Source of the DNA: Prochlorococcus marinus str. MIT 9515
GTDB lineage: Bacteria; Cyanobacteriota; Cyanobacteriia; PCC-6307; Cyanobiaceae
Assembly (NCBI RefSeq): GCF_000015665.1
Contig: NC_008817.1
Span: forward strand, 1,302,001-1,366,000
Direction: 5' to 3'
Length of the DNA: 64,000 bases
Shown here: piece after piece, positions 1 through 8,756 of the stretch
How positions within the stretch are numbered: the first letter of the stretch is position 1
How the letters are laid out: each line of letters starts with the position of its first letter
Program-made: the position numbers and the translations under genes
Notes under the pieces: model-generated
The model's input: the letters and a program-made list of their open reading frames with translations, nothing else
What the model was told of the DNA's origin: nothing
The model's database searches: none

Positions 1-56
1 TCTAAATTATCTATTTTTTTAAATTTTTCTATTAATTTTGTTTTTCTTGATGACAT
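1..56 (-). CDS. 5' end of an unidentified gene, cut by the window edge
   Basis: An open frame begins with ATG at 56 on the minus strand and runs off the left edge after about 18 codons (starting MSSRKTKLIEKF). An AGGA stretch lies roughly a dozen bases upstream of the ATG. The fragment is lysine-rich and too short to assign to a family. It points the same way as the amidohydrolase and could be downstream of it in one transcript. Confidence 0.4.
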   Translation of the reverse strand, partial: MSSRKTKLIEKFKKIDNL

Positions 57-93
57 TAATAATAATTTCCTAACTTAAATATAAACTAATTGA

Positions 94-1326
94 TTAGCTA
101 TACAATTCGCCTTTTATAATGACATCTTTTTTTAAATTACTTGAAAAAATATCTGCCCACTTTTCAGCATCTACTATTACAAAATCAGCAGGACAACCTT
201 TTTTAATTAACCCATCCCAACTTAGATTTAATAACCTGCTTGGTGCTAACAGCATAGAAGATAAAGTCAATCTTTCCCAAGGACTTAATTGAAGCATCGG
301 CATTGCACAAGTCATCAAGTAAAAAGGATCATAACTACCAAATGAATACCATGGATCTTGAACATTATCACTTCCAATGGATACATCAACTAATGATTTT
401 TGTAATTGCTTGATTGGTGCCACTGGTCTATTTAAGGAAGTACTTTTATCATTACGATTAAGCAACCAAAAATTTGTAAGAGGGAGTGCAATTACTTTAA
501 TATTCTTATCTGCAATTTTTCTTCCCAAATTTAATATTTCATTATCCTTTAGAGATAAAATACTACTTAAATGACTACAAGTTATGGGAACTTTAATATT
601 TAGTTTTTCAATAGTTTCCAATAATACTTTAATACCCGCTCCAGGCTCAATATTTGATTCATCTATATGAAGGTCAATTTCTAAATTATATTTATCTGCT
701 AGTAAGAGCATCTTAGAAAGAAAATATTTTACTTTTGCTTTTTTAAAAGGTGGAACAAGAACTCCTCCTAAAATACCATTTTCCTTAGAAAACTTTTTTG
801 CTAATTCCTCTCCGTTAGTGGTATCCCAAAATTCTAACGGTGATAAAGCTACAAATTGTAATTTCAACTTAGAAGAATATTTTTTTTGCAAATTAAAAAG
901 TTCACTCCAAATATCATTTTCAAAAGCATCGCTAGTATCAATATGACTTCTTATAGCTCTATAACCATTTTTAAGGGCAAGGTTTAACGATCTTTCAGCT
1001 CTATCTAAAACTTTTTCTGTAGTTCTAGTTATATGCTCTTCTAGATTCACAGATAATGCTTCTTCATAGTTTGATTTGAAATTAGGGAATTCTTGCCAAG
1101 TGAAAGATTTGTCAAGGTGTGAATGAGTTTCAACAAATCTTGGAAATAGAATTTTTTTTGGCTTTGTATTTTCGATATTTATAGGTTTTAATTCAGAAAC
1201 AATTCCCTTTTCCCAAGCAACAAAAACAGAAGCTAAATCCTCAAGATCTACATTGAGGTTATCGGTATATTCTATTTCGCAAAGGCATCTAGGAATAAGA
1301 ACCTCTGAATTCCCTGAAGTATTCAA
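94..1326 (-). CDS. Cytosine deaminase-like amidohydrolase
   Basis: This 410-residue protein looks like a metal-dependent amidohydrolase of the cytosine deaminase (CodA) branch, which hydrolyses an amino group from cytosine or related ring compounds. The expected motifs appear in order: HSH near residues 68-70 followed by LDKS, an HIDTSD segment, LHIDES with the expected catalytic Glu, a CSHLSS histidine motif, and a late GSDNVQDPWY segment with the metal-binding Asp. The length is close to that of CodA (about 425). The only start near the N-terminus is TTG; no in-frame ATG is close. Substrate is not decided by sequence alone, and other ring amidohydrolases remain possible. Confidence 0.75.
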   Translation of the reverse strand: MNTSGNSEVLIPRCLCEIEYTDNLNVDLEDLASVFVAWEKGIVSELKPINIENTKPKKILFPRFVETHSHLDKSFTWQEFPNFKSNYEEALSVNLEEHITRTTEKVLDRAERSLNLALKNGYRAIRSHIDTSDAFENDIWSELFNLQKKYSSKLKLQFVALSPLEFWDTTNGEELAKKFSKENGILGGVLVPPFKKAKVKYFLSKMLLLADKYNLEIDLHIDESNIEPGAGIKVLLETIEKLNIKVPITCSHLSSILSLKDNEILNLGRKIADKNIKVIALPLTNFWLLNRNDKSTSLNRPVAPIKQLQKSLVDVSIGSDNVQDPWYSFGSYDPFYLMTCAMPMLQLSPWERLTLSSMLLAPSRLLNLSWDGLIKKGCPADFVIVDAEKWADIFSSNLKKDVIIKGELYS

Positions 1327-1466
1327 AAAGACTTTTTTTTTTAAGTTAGTTTATTTTAAAACATTAATAAAAGTTAGATAGAAATAAGAAAATAATTAAA
1401 AATTTTCTTAAAAATTTAAATAAGCATGAAATTTTACACGTAAGTTGTTAAATTTATAGATGTGAG

Positions 1467-1539
1467 GCGGGCGTCGCCAAGTGGTTAAGGCAGTGGCTTG
1501 TGGCGCCGCTATTCGGGGGTTCGAATCCCCTCGCTCGCC
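1467..1539 (+). tRNA. tRNA-His (GTG)
   Basis: A full cloverleaf can be folded. The acceptor arm is GCGGGCG/CGCTCGC with one G-T pair, the anticodon stem is GTGGC/GCCGC, the loop is TTGTGGC with anticodon GTG, and the T-loop is GGTTCGAATCC. The base before the acceptor arm (1466) is G and the discriminator is C, so the G-1 specific to tRNA-His is encoded in the DNA. No CCA is encoded. Confidence 0.96.
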
Positions 1540-1612
1540 CTCAAAAATATGACCCCAAGATTATTTAACTTATAATTTTGAATTAACGAATCCCCACAAA
1601 ACTTTTTGCAAC

Positions 1613-3007
1613 GTGTTAACAAAAACAATTCAAGAAGAAAAAAAAACTCCCAAAGATGAGTCTATTGGTAGTTATTGGATTACAACATTCGGTTGTCAAA
1701 TGAATAAGGCTGATTCTGAAAGGATGGCTGGCACCTTAGAAAAAATGGGATATTCAAGAGCTATTGATGAATTAAAAGCTGATTTGGTCTTGTATAACAC
1801 TTGTACAATAAGAGATAGCGCTCAACAAAAAGTTTATAGTTTTTTAGGAAGGCAAATCAAAAGAAAGCATAGTTTACCAAAGTTAAAATTAGTTGTCGCC
1901 GGTTGCCTAGCTCAACAAGAGGGGGAGTCTCTTTTAAGAAGAGTTCCAGAACTAGATTTAATAATGGGGCCTCAACATGTTAATAATCTTGAAAATCTTT
2001 TAGAGAGAGTTGATTCAGGTAATCAAGTCGTTGCCACCGAAGAAACTTTTATATCTGAAGACATCACTAATGCAAGAAGAGATAGCACAATTTGTGGTTG
2101 GGTGAATATCATTTATGGTTGCAATGAAAGATGTTCTTATTGTGTCGTCCCCTCTGTTAGAGGGAAAGAACAGTCAAGATATCCAAAGGCAATTAAAAGT
2201 GAAATACAAACTTTAGCCCAAAATAATTATAAGGAAATTACTCTTTTAGGTCAGAATATTGATGCCTATGGAAGAGATCTTCCTGTCACAACAAAAGAAG
2301 GGAGGAAAGAAAATACCCTTACTGATCTCCTTTATTTTATTCATGATGTAGATGGAATTAGAAGAATAAGATTTTCTACTAGTCATCCAAAATATTTTTC
2401 AAAAAGACTTATAAAAGCTTGTTATGAATTAGATAAAGTTTGTGAGCATTTTCATATTCCTTTCCAAAGTGGAAATGATGAAATCCTGAGATTAATGGCA
2501 AGAGGTTACACAATCGATAAATATAAAAAAATAATTGAAAATATAAGATCATTAATGCCAAATGCATCAATTACTGCAGATGCAATAGTTGCTTTCCCCG
2601 GTGAAACAGAAAAACAATATCAAGATACGTTAAGGTTGATATCCGACGTTGGTTTTGATCAAGTGATGACCGCGGCATATTCTCCTAGACCAAATACTCC
2701 AGCAGCGATCTGGAATAATCAAATTGCTGAAGAAGTTAAAAAAGAAAGATTAAAAGAAATTAACGAATTAGTTGAAGCAACCTCAAGGAAAAGAAATCAA
2801 AGATATCTAAATAATACTGAAAGTGTTTTGATAGAAGGTTTGAATCCAAAAAACTCCATGCAAATGATGGGTAGGACAAGAACTAACAGACTTACTTTTG
2901 TAGAAATCCCCGAAAACATTGAATTTAATTATTCTTTTGGAGATGAACTAAATGTCAAAATAACGGAAGCGAGATCTTTTTCTTTAAGCGGTCAAATTTA
3001 TAAGTAA
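1613..3007 (+). CDS. miaB: tRNA-2-methylthio-N6-isopentenyladenosine synthase
   Basis: MiaB is a radical-SAM methylthiotransferase that adds a methylthio group to i6A37 of tRNAs reading UNN codons. The 464-residue protein has the N-terminal UPF0004 domain with three cysteines (TFGCQMN, NTCTIRD, VAGCLAQ) for one Fe-S cluster. A radical-SAM motif CNERCSYC near residues 170-177 binds the second cluster. A C-terminal TRAM domain ends the protein. The start is GTG. The gene follows tRNA-His and lies 9 bp upstream of ddl, so the two may be co-transcribed. The related enzymes RimO and MtaB are less likely given the overall match to the MiaB layout. Confidence 0.95.
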   Translation: MLTKTIQEEKKTPKDESIGSYWITTFGCQMNKADSERMAGTLEKMGYSRAIDELKADLVLYNTCTIRDSAQQKVYSFLGRQIKRKHSLPKLKLVVAGCLAQQEGESLLRRVPELDLIMGPQHVNNLENLLERVDSGNQVVATEETFISEDITNARRDSTICGWVNIIYGCNERCSYCVVPSVRGKEQSRYPKAIKSEIQTLAQNNYKEITLLGQNIDAYGRDLPVTTKEGRKENTLTDLLYFIHDVDGIRRIRFSTSHPKYFSKRLIKACYELDKVCEHFHIPFQSGNDEILRLMARGYTIDKYKKIIENIRSLMPNASITADAIVAFPGETEKQYQDTLRLISDVGFDQVMTAAYSPRPNTPAAIWNNQIAEEVKKERLKEINELVEATSRKRNQRYLNNTESVLIEGLNPKNSMQMMGRTRTNRLTFVEIPENIEFNYSFGDELNVKITEARSFSLSGQIYK

Positions 3008-3016
3008 TCTTTCCAA

Positions 3017-4084
3017 ATGGTAAGAAACGAAAAAAAATGTATCGGAATAATATTTGGGGGCACTTCAAATGAACATTATGTATCAATATCTTCCGCCAAA
3101 ACAGTTTTTAAAGCTCTAATTTCAAGAACAAATAAAGAACTATTCAGGATTAAAGCTTTTTACATAAATAAACATGGAGTTTGGATTGATAGCGATTTAT
3201 CTCTAGAAATACTTAGAGAAAATAGTGGAAATAATATCTTCGAAAAATATCAAGAATTGCCTAACAGAAAAATAAACTTTCTCAACAATCTTGAATTCCA
3301 AAATATTGATATTTGGTTTCCTTTATTACATGGTTGCAACGGAGAAGATGGGGCTATTCATGGATTACTAAAATTCACCCAAAAACCTTTGATTGGATGT
3401 GGAATTTCAGGTTCTGCTATTGGAATGGATAAAATATTGATGAAACAAATATTTTCAAATTTGTCAATTCCACAAGTGAATTTTTTAGCCATCCAAAATT
3501 ATGATCTAAGTGATGATAATGTTAAAGATAATTTATCTGTTGAAATAATTGAGAAATTAAATTTACCAGTTTTTGTAAAACCTGCGAATTCAGGATCATC
3601 TCTTGGCATTTCTAAAGCTAAAAATAAATCAGAAATAATTAAAGCTTTACAAAAGGCTTGGGAAATAGATTCAAGAATTGTTATCGAAGAGGGATTGAAT
3701 GTTAGAGAACTTGAATGTGGAATAATTGGCAATCTAAAACTTTCTACATCAAAAATTGGGGAAGTTTCCTATTCATCAGATTGGTACGATTATGATTCAA
3801 AATACTCTACGGATAATAAAATAATTATTCCAGCTGATATTGATTCTCAAATCTCTGAACAAATTAAAGATCTAGCTATTCGAAGTTGTAGAGCATTAAA
3901 TATTTATGGTTTTGCAAGGGTAGATTTCTTTTTAGAAAAAATTTCAAGGAAAATCTTCTTAAATGAAATAAATACCATCCCTGGCTTTACTAGCAAAAGT
4001 ATGTTTCCAATGCTTTGGAAGGCCTCAGGTTTAAATATTGATCAACTTGTAGCTAAACTGATTGATATATCCTTAGATTCATAG
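3017..4084 (+). CDS. ddl: D-alanine--D-alanine ligase
   Basis: Ddl joins two D-alanines with ATP to make the dipeptide end of the peptidoglycan stem. The 355-residue ATP-grasp protein shows GGTSNEHYVS at the N-terminus, the PLLHGCNGEDG loop, the KPANSGSSLG nucleotide-binding segment and the LNEINTIPGFT metal/substrate segment near the C-terminus. It heads a likely operon with the next membrane protein, ftsQ and ftsZ, tying cell-wall precursor supply to division. Length and motifs are ordinary for the family. Confidence 0.95.
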   Translation: MVRNEKKCIGIIFGGTSNEHYVSISSAKTVFKALISRTNKELFRIKAFYINKHGVWIDSDLSLEILRENSGNNIFEKYQELPNRKINFLNNLEFQNIDIWFPLLHGCNGEDGAIHGLLKFTQKPLIGCGISGSAIGMDKILMKQIFSNLSIPQVNFLAIQNYDLSDDNVKDNLSVEIIEKLNLPVFVKPANSGSSLGISKAKNKSEIIKALQKAWEIDSRIVIEEGLNVRELECGIIGNLKLSTSKIGEVSYSSDWYDYDSKYSTDNKIIIPADIDSQISEQIKDLAIRSCRALNIYGFARVDFFLEKISRKIFLNEINTIPGFTSKSMFPMLWKASGLNIDQLVAKLIDISLDS

Positions 4085-4095
4085 AATAAAGTCAA

Positions 4096-4506
4096 ATGCT
4101 GCATGGACTACTTTGGTTACCATTACTTTTAATCTTCGTTCTATTAACTGCTCTTGGTTGGCTGGAAAGAAGAAGACAAAATCTTTTTAGAAATTGGGCT
4201 AATGGTTCTGAAATATGCAAATTAGATAGTTCTGGTGCCGCCTTTTTAAAAGATGGCGAATTAAAATGGAGTGCATTTGAAGCTGGAACATTTGAAGAGA
4301 AAGATAGCTTCACAATAAAAAAACTTGAATTAGTAGAATTAATGGCACTTACTTCAGGTGAAGCCCCTTTAACCAATGAATCACAAGGTAAATGTAGACT
4401 TAGGCTTGTAGGGGATGGGAAAGAGATGGATGTTCCTTTCTCAGATGCAGAGAGAGCTAGAGAATGGATGGAACAATTAATGGAAAAAGCTAGATGTGAT
4501 TTGTGA
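4096..4506 (+). CDS. Conserved membrane-anchored protein between ddl and ftsQ
   Basis: This 136-residue protein has one N-terminal membrane segment (about residues 4-22) followed by a soluble domain rich in Glu, Lys and Leu. I recognise no catalytic motif. It starts 11 bp after ddl and its TGA overlaps the GTG of ftsQ by 4 bp, so translation is probably coupled. The position suggests a division or envelope role, but this rests only on context. Confidence 0.75.
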   Translation: MLHGLLWLPLLLIFVLLTALGWLERRRQNLFRNWANGSEICKLDSSGAAFLKDGELKWSAFEAGTFEEKDSFTIKKLELVELMALTSGEAPLTNESQGKCRLRLVGDGKEMDVPFSDAERAREWMEQLMEKARCDL

Positions 4507-5222
4507 ACAAAAAAAAAAAAAAAAGAGGGACTTTTTTGTTGGTTACCTTTTTTTTCCTAACAACATACCTAAATACTAAAACTTTTCAAAAAGTTTATCC
4601 GCAAGATATTTTAATTTTTGGTAGCGATTTTTTCTCTAAGAACGATATCCTTAATAATTCATCCCTAAAGTTGCCAACCCCATTGATATTTGTCAAAACT
4701 ATATTTACGGAAAAAGAGTTGAAAAGGAATTTATCTCTTGAGAATGTTTCAGTTTCGAGGCAGATATTTCCTTTTGGTTTGAAAATCCTAATTCAAACTA
4801 GAACGCCAATAGCTTATGGGGATAAAATTTTAAAAGGAGAAAAAATAAATGGTTTTATTGATAAAGAAGGTTTTTTTATAGATGAAAAACATTCAGATAA
4901 AGAAAGTATTAAAAAATTGTCCGTTAAAGTTTTCGGTTGGAAAGAAAATTTTAAAGAGATATTATCAAAAATTTTTTATTTTCAAAAAAACAATAATGTT
5001 GAATTCGTTACGATAGAGTTTTCTCCGAATGGATTTTTAACTTTAGAAGAAAAAACCTTAAAAACGATACTATTAGGCATTGAACCAAAAAGAATCGAAA
5101 CTCAATTGCAAATAATCGAAGATATCAAAAATCAAATAAAAGATACTAAAGTTTTAAAAAAAATAGATAATATCGATCTTACTGATCCACATAATCCAAA
5201 AATTAAAGTGTTCAAACCCTAA
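4503..5222 (+). CDS. ftsQ: FtsQ/DivIB-like cell division protein
   Basis: FtsQ links the FtsZ ring to the septal wall machinery. The 239-residue protein has a basic N-terminal tail (MNKKKKKRG), one membrane helix at about residues 10-24, and a periplasmic part that fits a POTRA domain followed by the FtsQ beta domain. The identification rests on this topology, length and the place between ddl and ftsZ; primary sequence conservation in this family is weak. The start is GTG, overlapping the previous stop. Codons 2 to 7 contain a run of 16 A residues, which is unusual and could cause slippage. Confidence 0.78.
   Translation: MNKKKKKRGTFLLVTFFFLTTYLNTKTFQKVYPQDILIFGSDFFSKNDILNNSSLKLPTPLIFVKTIFTEKELKRNLSLENVSVSRQIFPFGLKILIQTRTPIAYGDKILKGEKINGFIDKEGFFIDEKHSDKESIKKLSVKVFGWKENFKEILSKIFYFQKNNNVEFVTIEFSPNGFLTLEEKTLKTILLGIEPKRIETQLQIIEDIKNQIKDTKVLKKIDNIDLTDPHNPKIKVFKP
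4509..4524 (+). repeat. 16-base poly(A) tract in the first codons of ftsQ
   Basis: Sixteen consecutive A residues follow GTGAAC and precede GAGGG. They encode the lysine run of the FtsQ cytoplasmic tail. Homopolymers of this length are prone to replication and transcription slippage, and a one-base change here would abolish the reading frame almost at its start. Confidence 0.95.
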
Positions 5223-5281
5223 TAATTGAAAACAAATTTTAAAAAAGTTTTTTTGATTACTACAGTATTTATAAGGGTTCT

Positions 5282-5339
5282 ACTTATTAACTCAAAAATT
5301 TAATAAGTTAATATTTAAGGATTTTCGTCAAGAAAATCC
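5282..5339 (+). promoter_or_regulatory. Two adjacent hairpins in the ftsZ leader
   Basis: The 177-bp gap between ftsQ and ftsZ holds two perfect inverted repeats. The first pairs ACTTATTAA (5282-5290) with TTAATAAGT (5300-5308) around a 9-base loop. The second pairs GGATTTTC (5319-5326) with GAAAATCC (5332-5339) around a 5-base loop. Neither is followed by a T tract, so neither looks like a simple intrinsic terminator. They could be RNA structures in the ftsZ leader or operator-like sites; the function is not known from sequence. Confidence 0.55.
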
Positions 5340-5399
5340 AACATATTTACTTAGTGAGTTCATAATGCACCCAATACTAGTATTTGATTTTATTTAGAG

Positions 5400-6515
5400 A
5401 TGAGCTTCGGAAACAATCCAAACTTTGATCAATCAAAAGACATCCTTCCAAGTCAAAGTGCCAAAATTGAAGTCATTGGTGTTGGGGGTGGTGGAAGTAA
5501 TGCTGTAAACAGGATGATTGATACTGATCTTGAAGGCGTTTCTTTCAGAGTTCTGAATACTGATGCCCAAGCATTATTACAGTCTTCTGCTGAAAAAAGA
5601 GTACAACTTGGTCAAAACTTGACAAGAGGATTGGGAGCAGGTGGAAATCCAAGCATTGGTCAAAAAGCCGCCGAAGAGTCTAAGGATGAACTTCAACAAG
5701 CTTTGGAAGGTTCTGACTTAGTTTTTATTGCTGCAGGCATGGGAGGAGGTACTGGTACAGGTGCAGCTCCAGTTGTTGCTGAGGTTGCAAAACAAAGTGG
5801 TGCCTTAACTGTAGGAATAGTTACAAAGCCGTTTTCTTTTGAAGGCAAAAGGAGAATGAGGCAAGCAGAAGAAGGTATTGCAAGACTAGCTGAAAATGTT
5901 GACACACTGATTGTTATTCCAAATGATCGATTAAAAGAAGTTACGGGAGGTGCTTCGATTCAAGAAGCCTTCAGAAACGCTGATGATGTTTTAAGAATGG
6001 GTGTTAAAGGCATTAGTGAAATAATCACTTGCCCAGGTGAAGTTAATGTTGATTTTGCTGATGTTCGATCTGTAATGACTGAAGCTGGGACAGCTCTTCT
6101 AGGTATGGGTATTGGTTCGGGGAGATCTAGAGCGCTAGAAGCAGCCCAAGCGGCGATGAATAGCCCATTACTAGAGGCAGGAAGAATTGATGGGGCCAAA
6201 GGTTGTGTTATTAACATCACTGGAGGTAAAGATTTAACTCTTGACGATGTAACCGCAGTTGGAGAAGTTATAAGTGATGTAGTAGCTCAAGATGCAAATA
6301 TAATCGTAGGTACAGCTGTTGATGAATCAATGGAAGGGGAGGTACAAGTAACTGTTATTGCAACAGGTTTCGAAACCAACCAACCATTAAAGCAACAAAG
6401 TTTAAAAAACAGATTATCTAATCAACCTTTTTATAATGTTTCCGATAATAAAGACACAGGAGCCAATATCCCAGAATTTTTAAGATTAAGGCAGAATAAA
6501 AAAAATATCGAATAA
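5400..6515 (+). CDS. ftsZ: Cell division protein FtsZ
   Basis: FtsZ is the tubulin-like GTPase that forms the division ring. The 371-residue protein has the glycine-rich GGGGSNAVN segment, the tubulin signature [14 protein letters not shown], and the T7 synergy loop NVDFADVR. The C-terminus carries IPEFLRLRQ, matching the conserved tail that binds membrane tethers. The linker before this tail is short. The gene follows ftsQ after a leader with two hairpins and is followed by the SRP RNA gene on the opposite strand. Confidence 0.98.
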   Translation: MSFGNNPNFDQSKDILPSQSAKIEVIGVGGGGSNAVNRMIDTDLEGVSFRVLNTDAQALLQSSAEKRVQLGQNLTRGLGAGGNPSIGQKAAEESKDELQQALEGSDLVFIAAGMGGGTGTGAAPVVAEVAKQSGALTVGIVTKPFSFEGKRRMRQAEEGIARLAENVDTLIVIPNDRLKEVTGGASIQEAFRNADDVLRMGVKGISEIITCPGEVNVDFADVRSVMTEAGTALLGMGIGSGRSRALEAAQAAMNSPLLEAGRIDGAKGCVINITGGKDLTLDDVTAVGEVISDVVAQDANIIVGTAVDESMEGEVQVTVIATGFETNQPLKQQSLKNRLSNQPFYNVSDNKDTGANIPEFLRLRQNKKNIE

Positions 6516-6530
6516 TCGTTAGATTGGAGT

Positions 6531-6624
6531 GACTCGGTTATCTCGCCTGCCTCAAGCATCCCTTGTGGCTGCTACCTTCCGATCCTGACCAGGTTTGGGT
6601 GTTAAAACCGCGAAAGGCCGAGTC
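6531..6624 (-). ncRNA. ffs: Signal recognition particle RNA (4.5S type)
   Basis: On the minus strand this segment contains GGTCAGGATCGGAAGGTAGC, which fits the universally conserved Ffh-binding loop and asymmetric bulge of bacterial small SRP RNA (compare GGTCMGGnnnGGAAGGnAGCAGCC). The two ends, GACTCGG and CCGAGTC, pair to close one long hairpin. The RNA pairs with Ffh to target membrane proteins. It lies between ftsZ and panB and runs against both. The longest possible panB reading frame would begin inside this gene, so that start is rejected. Confidence 0.95.
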
Positions 6625-6669
6625 AAAATTATACTAGCAATTTTTGATAAAAAAAGATACATAACTCTT

Positions 6670-7443
6670 ATGTTGCCATCAGAACTCGTTAAATATAAAA
6701 AAAATTCTCAAAAAATCATTGCATTAACTGCTTGGGACTCCATATCAGGTTCTCTAGCTGAGCAATCAGGAGCAGATATTGTTCTAGTAGGAGACTCTTT
6801 AGCAATGGTGTGTTTAGGATACAAATCCACATTACCAGTAACTTTAGAGAATATGATTTATCACACAAATGCAGTTTCAAGAGGGTTCAGCAGAGAAATA
6901 GAAGAACATTCCTTATTAGTTTGTGATATGCCTTTTCTAACTTATCAATGCGGAGAAGATAAGGCAGTGGAATATGCCGGGAAAATAATTAAGAACACCT
7001 ATGCAAAGGCAGTAAAAATTGAAGGTGCTGAACCAGAGGTCCAAACTGTTATTTCAAGGCTAATAAGAATGGGGATTCCTGTCATGGGGCATTTAGGACT
7101 TACACCACAGAGTTATTTAAATCTAGGATTAAAAAAACAAGGGCTCAAGAAAGAAAGTTACGAAAAAATCAAAAGAGATGCTTTATCACTAGAAAAATTG
7201 GGATGCTTTTCTATAGTTTTGGAGCATATTCCGGAATTACTTGCTAAAGAAATTCAAACCGATTTAGAAATACCGACAATAGGAATAGGTGCAGGCGTCT
7301 TTTGTGATGGTCAGGTAAGAGTTACGGCTGATTTATTAGGCCTAAGTGATAAGCAGCCTCCATTTTGTAAACCAATTGTTGATGGGAAAAAATATTTTGG
7401 TGAAAAACTTAAAGAGTGGGTAACTTCTGAAAGGCTTAGTTAA
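6670..7443 (+). CDS. panB: 3-methyl-2-oxobutanoate hydroxymethyltransferase
   Basis: PanB makes ketopantoate from 2-oxoisovalerate and methylene-tetrahydrofolate, the first step towards pantothenate and CoA. From ATG at 6670 the product is 257 residues, normal for the family. Visible motifs are TAWDSISG, VLVGDSLAMV with a metal-binding Asp, AVKIEGA, MGHLGLTPQS and IGIGAG. An upstream GTG at 6595 keeps the frame open for 25 more codons but falls inside the SRP RNA gene and adds residues absent from the family, so 6670 is preferred. The 3' end overlaps the convergent hemW by 8 bp. Confidence 0.95.
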   Translation: MLPSELVKYKKNSQKIIALTAWDSISGSLAEQSGADIVLVGDSLAMVCLGYKSTLPVTLENMIYHTNAVSRGFSREIEEHSLLVCDMPFLTYQCGEDKAVEYAGKIIKNTYAKAVKIEGAEPEVQTVISRLIRMGIPVMGHLGLTPQSYLNLGLKKQGLKKESYEKIKRDALSLEKLGCFSIVLEHIPELLAKEIQTDLEIPTIGIGAGVFCDGQVRVTADLLGLSDKQPPFCKPIVDGKKYFGEKLKEWVTSERLS

Positions 7444-8659
7444 CTTTGTCCCACCATCTAAACATTGAGACAAGAATTTGATTGCTTAATTCCATACCTT
7501 TTGGATCACTCAAAAAAAATCTATTACCTCTTTTAATTAGAAGACCACTTTCTAAGAATCTTTCCCATTCTTTTAATAATTTTTTTAAAGCTATTTCAGA
7601 CTTTTTTTTATCCCAATTGTGTTCGTTTATCAATTTATAAATATTCACACCCTCTTTAAGTCTCATTCCTAACATGATTTTCTCATCTAATTCTTTATAA
7701 ATATTTTCTTTATTTTCTAGAGAAGTCTCTAATTTAATTTCGCATTGCTCAGCTACCCACTTTTTATAGTCTTTACTAATTCTTGGTCTTGTAAACTTTT
7801 CCCCCCAAGGAGAACTTGTAGAGCCTTGTCCAAAACTCCACCATCCTAGACCAGTCCAATAAACTCTATTATGCCTTGATTGATGACCAGGGAGAGCATA
7901 ATTAGAAATTTCATATCTTGAATAACCTGATGCTTTTAAAATAAAATGTGTCAGTTCACTATTTTTAAAAGATTCATCATCATTCGGTAATGATAGTTTG
8001 CCTAAATCAACTAATTTTTTAAAAACTGTTCCATTTTCAATACTTAAATCATAAATTGATATGTGTGGAGGGCAGAACTTTAACGATTTTTCTAAATCTT
8101 CTTGCCATTCTTTAAAACCACTACTTGGTAAATTTTGAATCAGATCTAAACTCCAACTTTTTATGAGACCATAATCATGTGCTCTCTTTAGCCAAGAACA
8201 AGATTTTTCAACATCTTCACCACAATGTCTTCTTCCCGCTTGATCAAGTATCTGATTATTAAAACTTTGAGCACCAAGACTAAATCTATTAATTCCGGCT
8301 TTTATAAAGCCATGAAGATCACCTTCATTAAAACTAGCTGGATCAACTTCCATTGTAATTTCAGCACCATAGTCAATTCTGTAATTCTCCTTAAAAAGAT
8401 TTATTAAATGTTCGATCTGAATAGGATCTAAAATTGAAGGAGTTCCTCCACCAAAATAAATTGTTGAAAGAGGAGTTTTATGTTTGATTGACAATATTTC
8501 TTTATCTAAATAGGTCAAATATTCTTTTACAGTATTACTTCCATAGCCATTTAAACTTTCAATATTGTTACCTAGAGGTACAACTGCAAAATCACAGTAG
8601 AAGCATCTTCTATGGCAAAAAGGTATATGTACGTAAGCACTTCTTGGAAACTTATTCAT
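7436..8659 (-). CDS. hemW: Radical-SAM protein HemW (HemN-like)
   Basis: The 407-residue protein has the radical-SAM motif CHRRCFYC near residues 15-22 followed by D-F, as in HemW and HemN, then YFGGGTPS for SAM binding. HemW is proposed to be a heme chaperone; HemN proper is the oxygen-independent coproporphyrinogen oxidase. The short N-terminus, in which the Fe-S motif starts almost at once, favours HemW over HemN. The gene is divergent from the PIN/TRAM gene and overlaps the end of panB. Confidence 0.88.
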   Translation of the reverse strand: MNKFPRSAYVHIPFCHRRCFYCDFAVVPLGNNIESLNGYGSNTVKEYLTYLDKEILSIKHKTPLSTIYFGGGTPSILDPIQIEHLINLFKENYRIDYGAEITMEVDPASFNEGDLHGFIKAGINRFSLGAQSFNNQILDQAGRRHCGEDVEKSCSWLKRAHDYGLIKSWSLDLIQNLPSSGFKEWQEDLEKSLKFCPPHISIYDLSIENGTVFKKLVDLGKLSLPNDDESFKNSELTHFILKASGYSRYEISNYALPGHQSRHNRVYWTGLGWWSFGQGSTSSPWGEKFTRPRISKDYKKWVAEQCEIKLETSLENKENIYKELDEKIMLGMRLKEGVNIYKLINEHNWDKKKSEIALKKLLKEWERFLESGLLIKRGNRFFLSDPKGMELSNQILVSMFRWWDKVN

Positions 8660-8756
8660 AATATAAATAAATTTTTAGGCTAAAAAAAATCTAGTTAGGG
8701 GTTTAAAAAATAAAATATTTATTTACTCAATTAATAAACCCTAGTAGATTGTATAT

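Noticed and set aside
6595-6669. Longer PanB starting with GTG at 6595
   Set aside because: The extension lies in the SRP RNA gene on the opposite strand and does not match the PanB family start; ATG 6670 gives the normal length.
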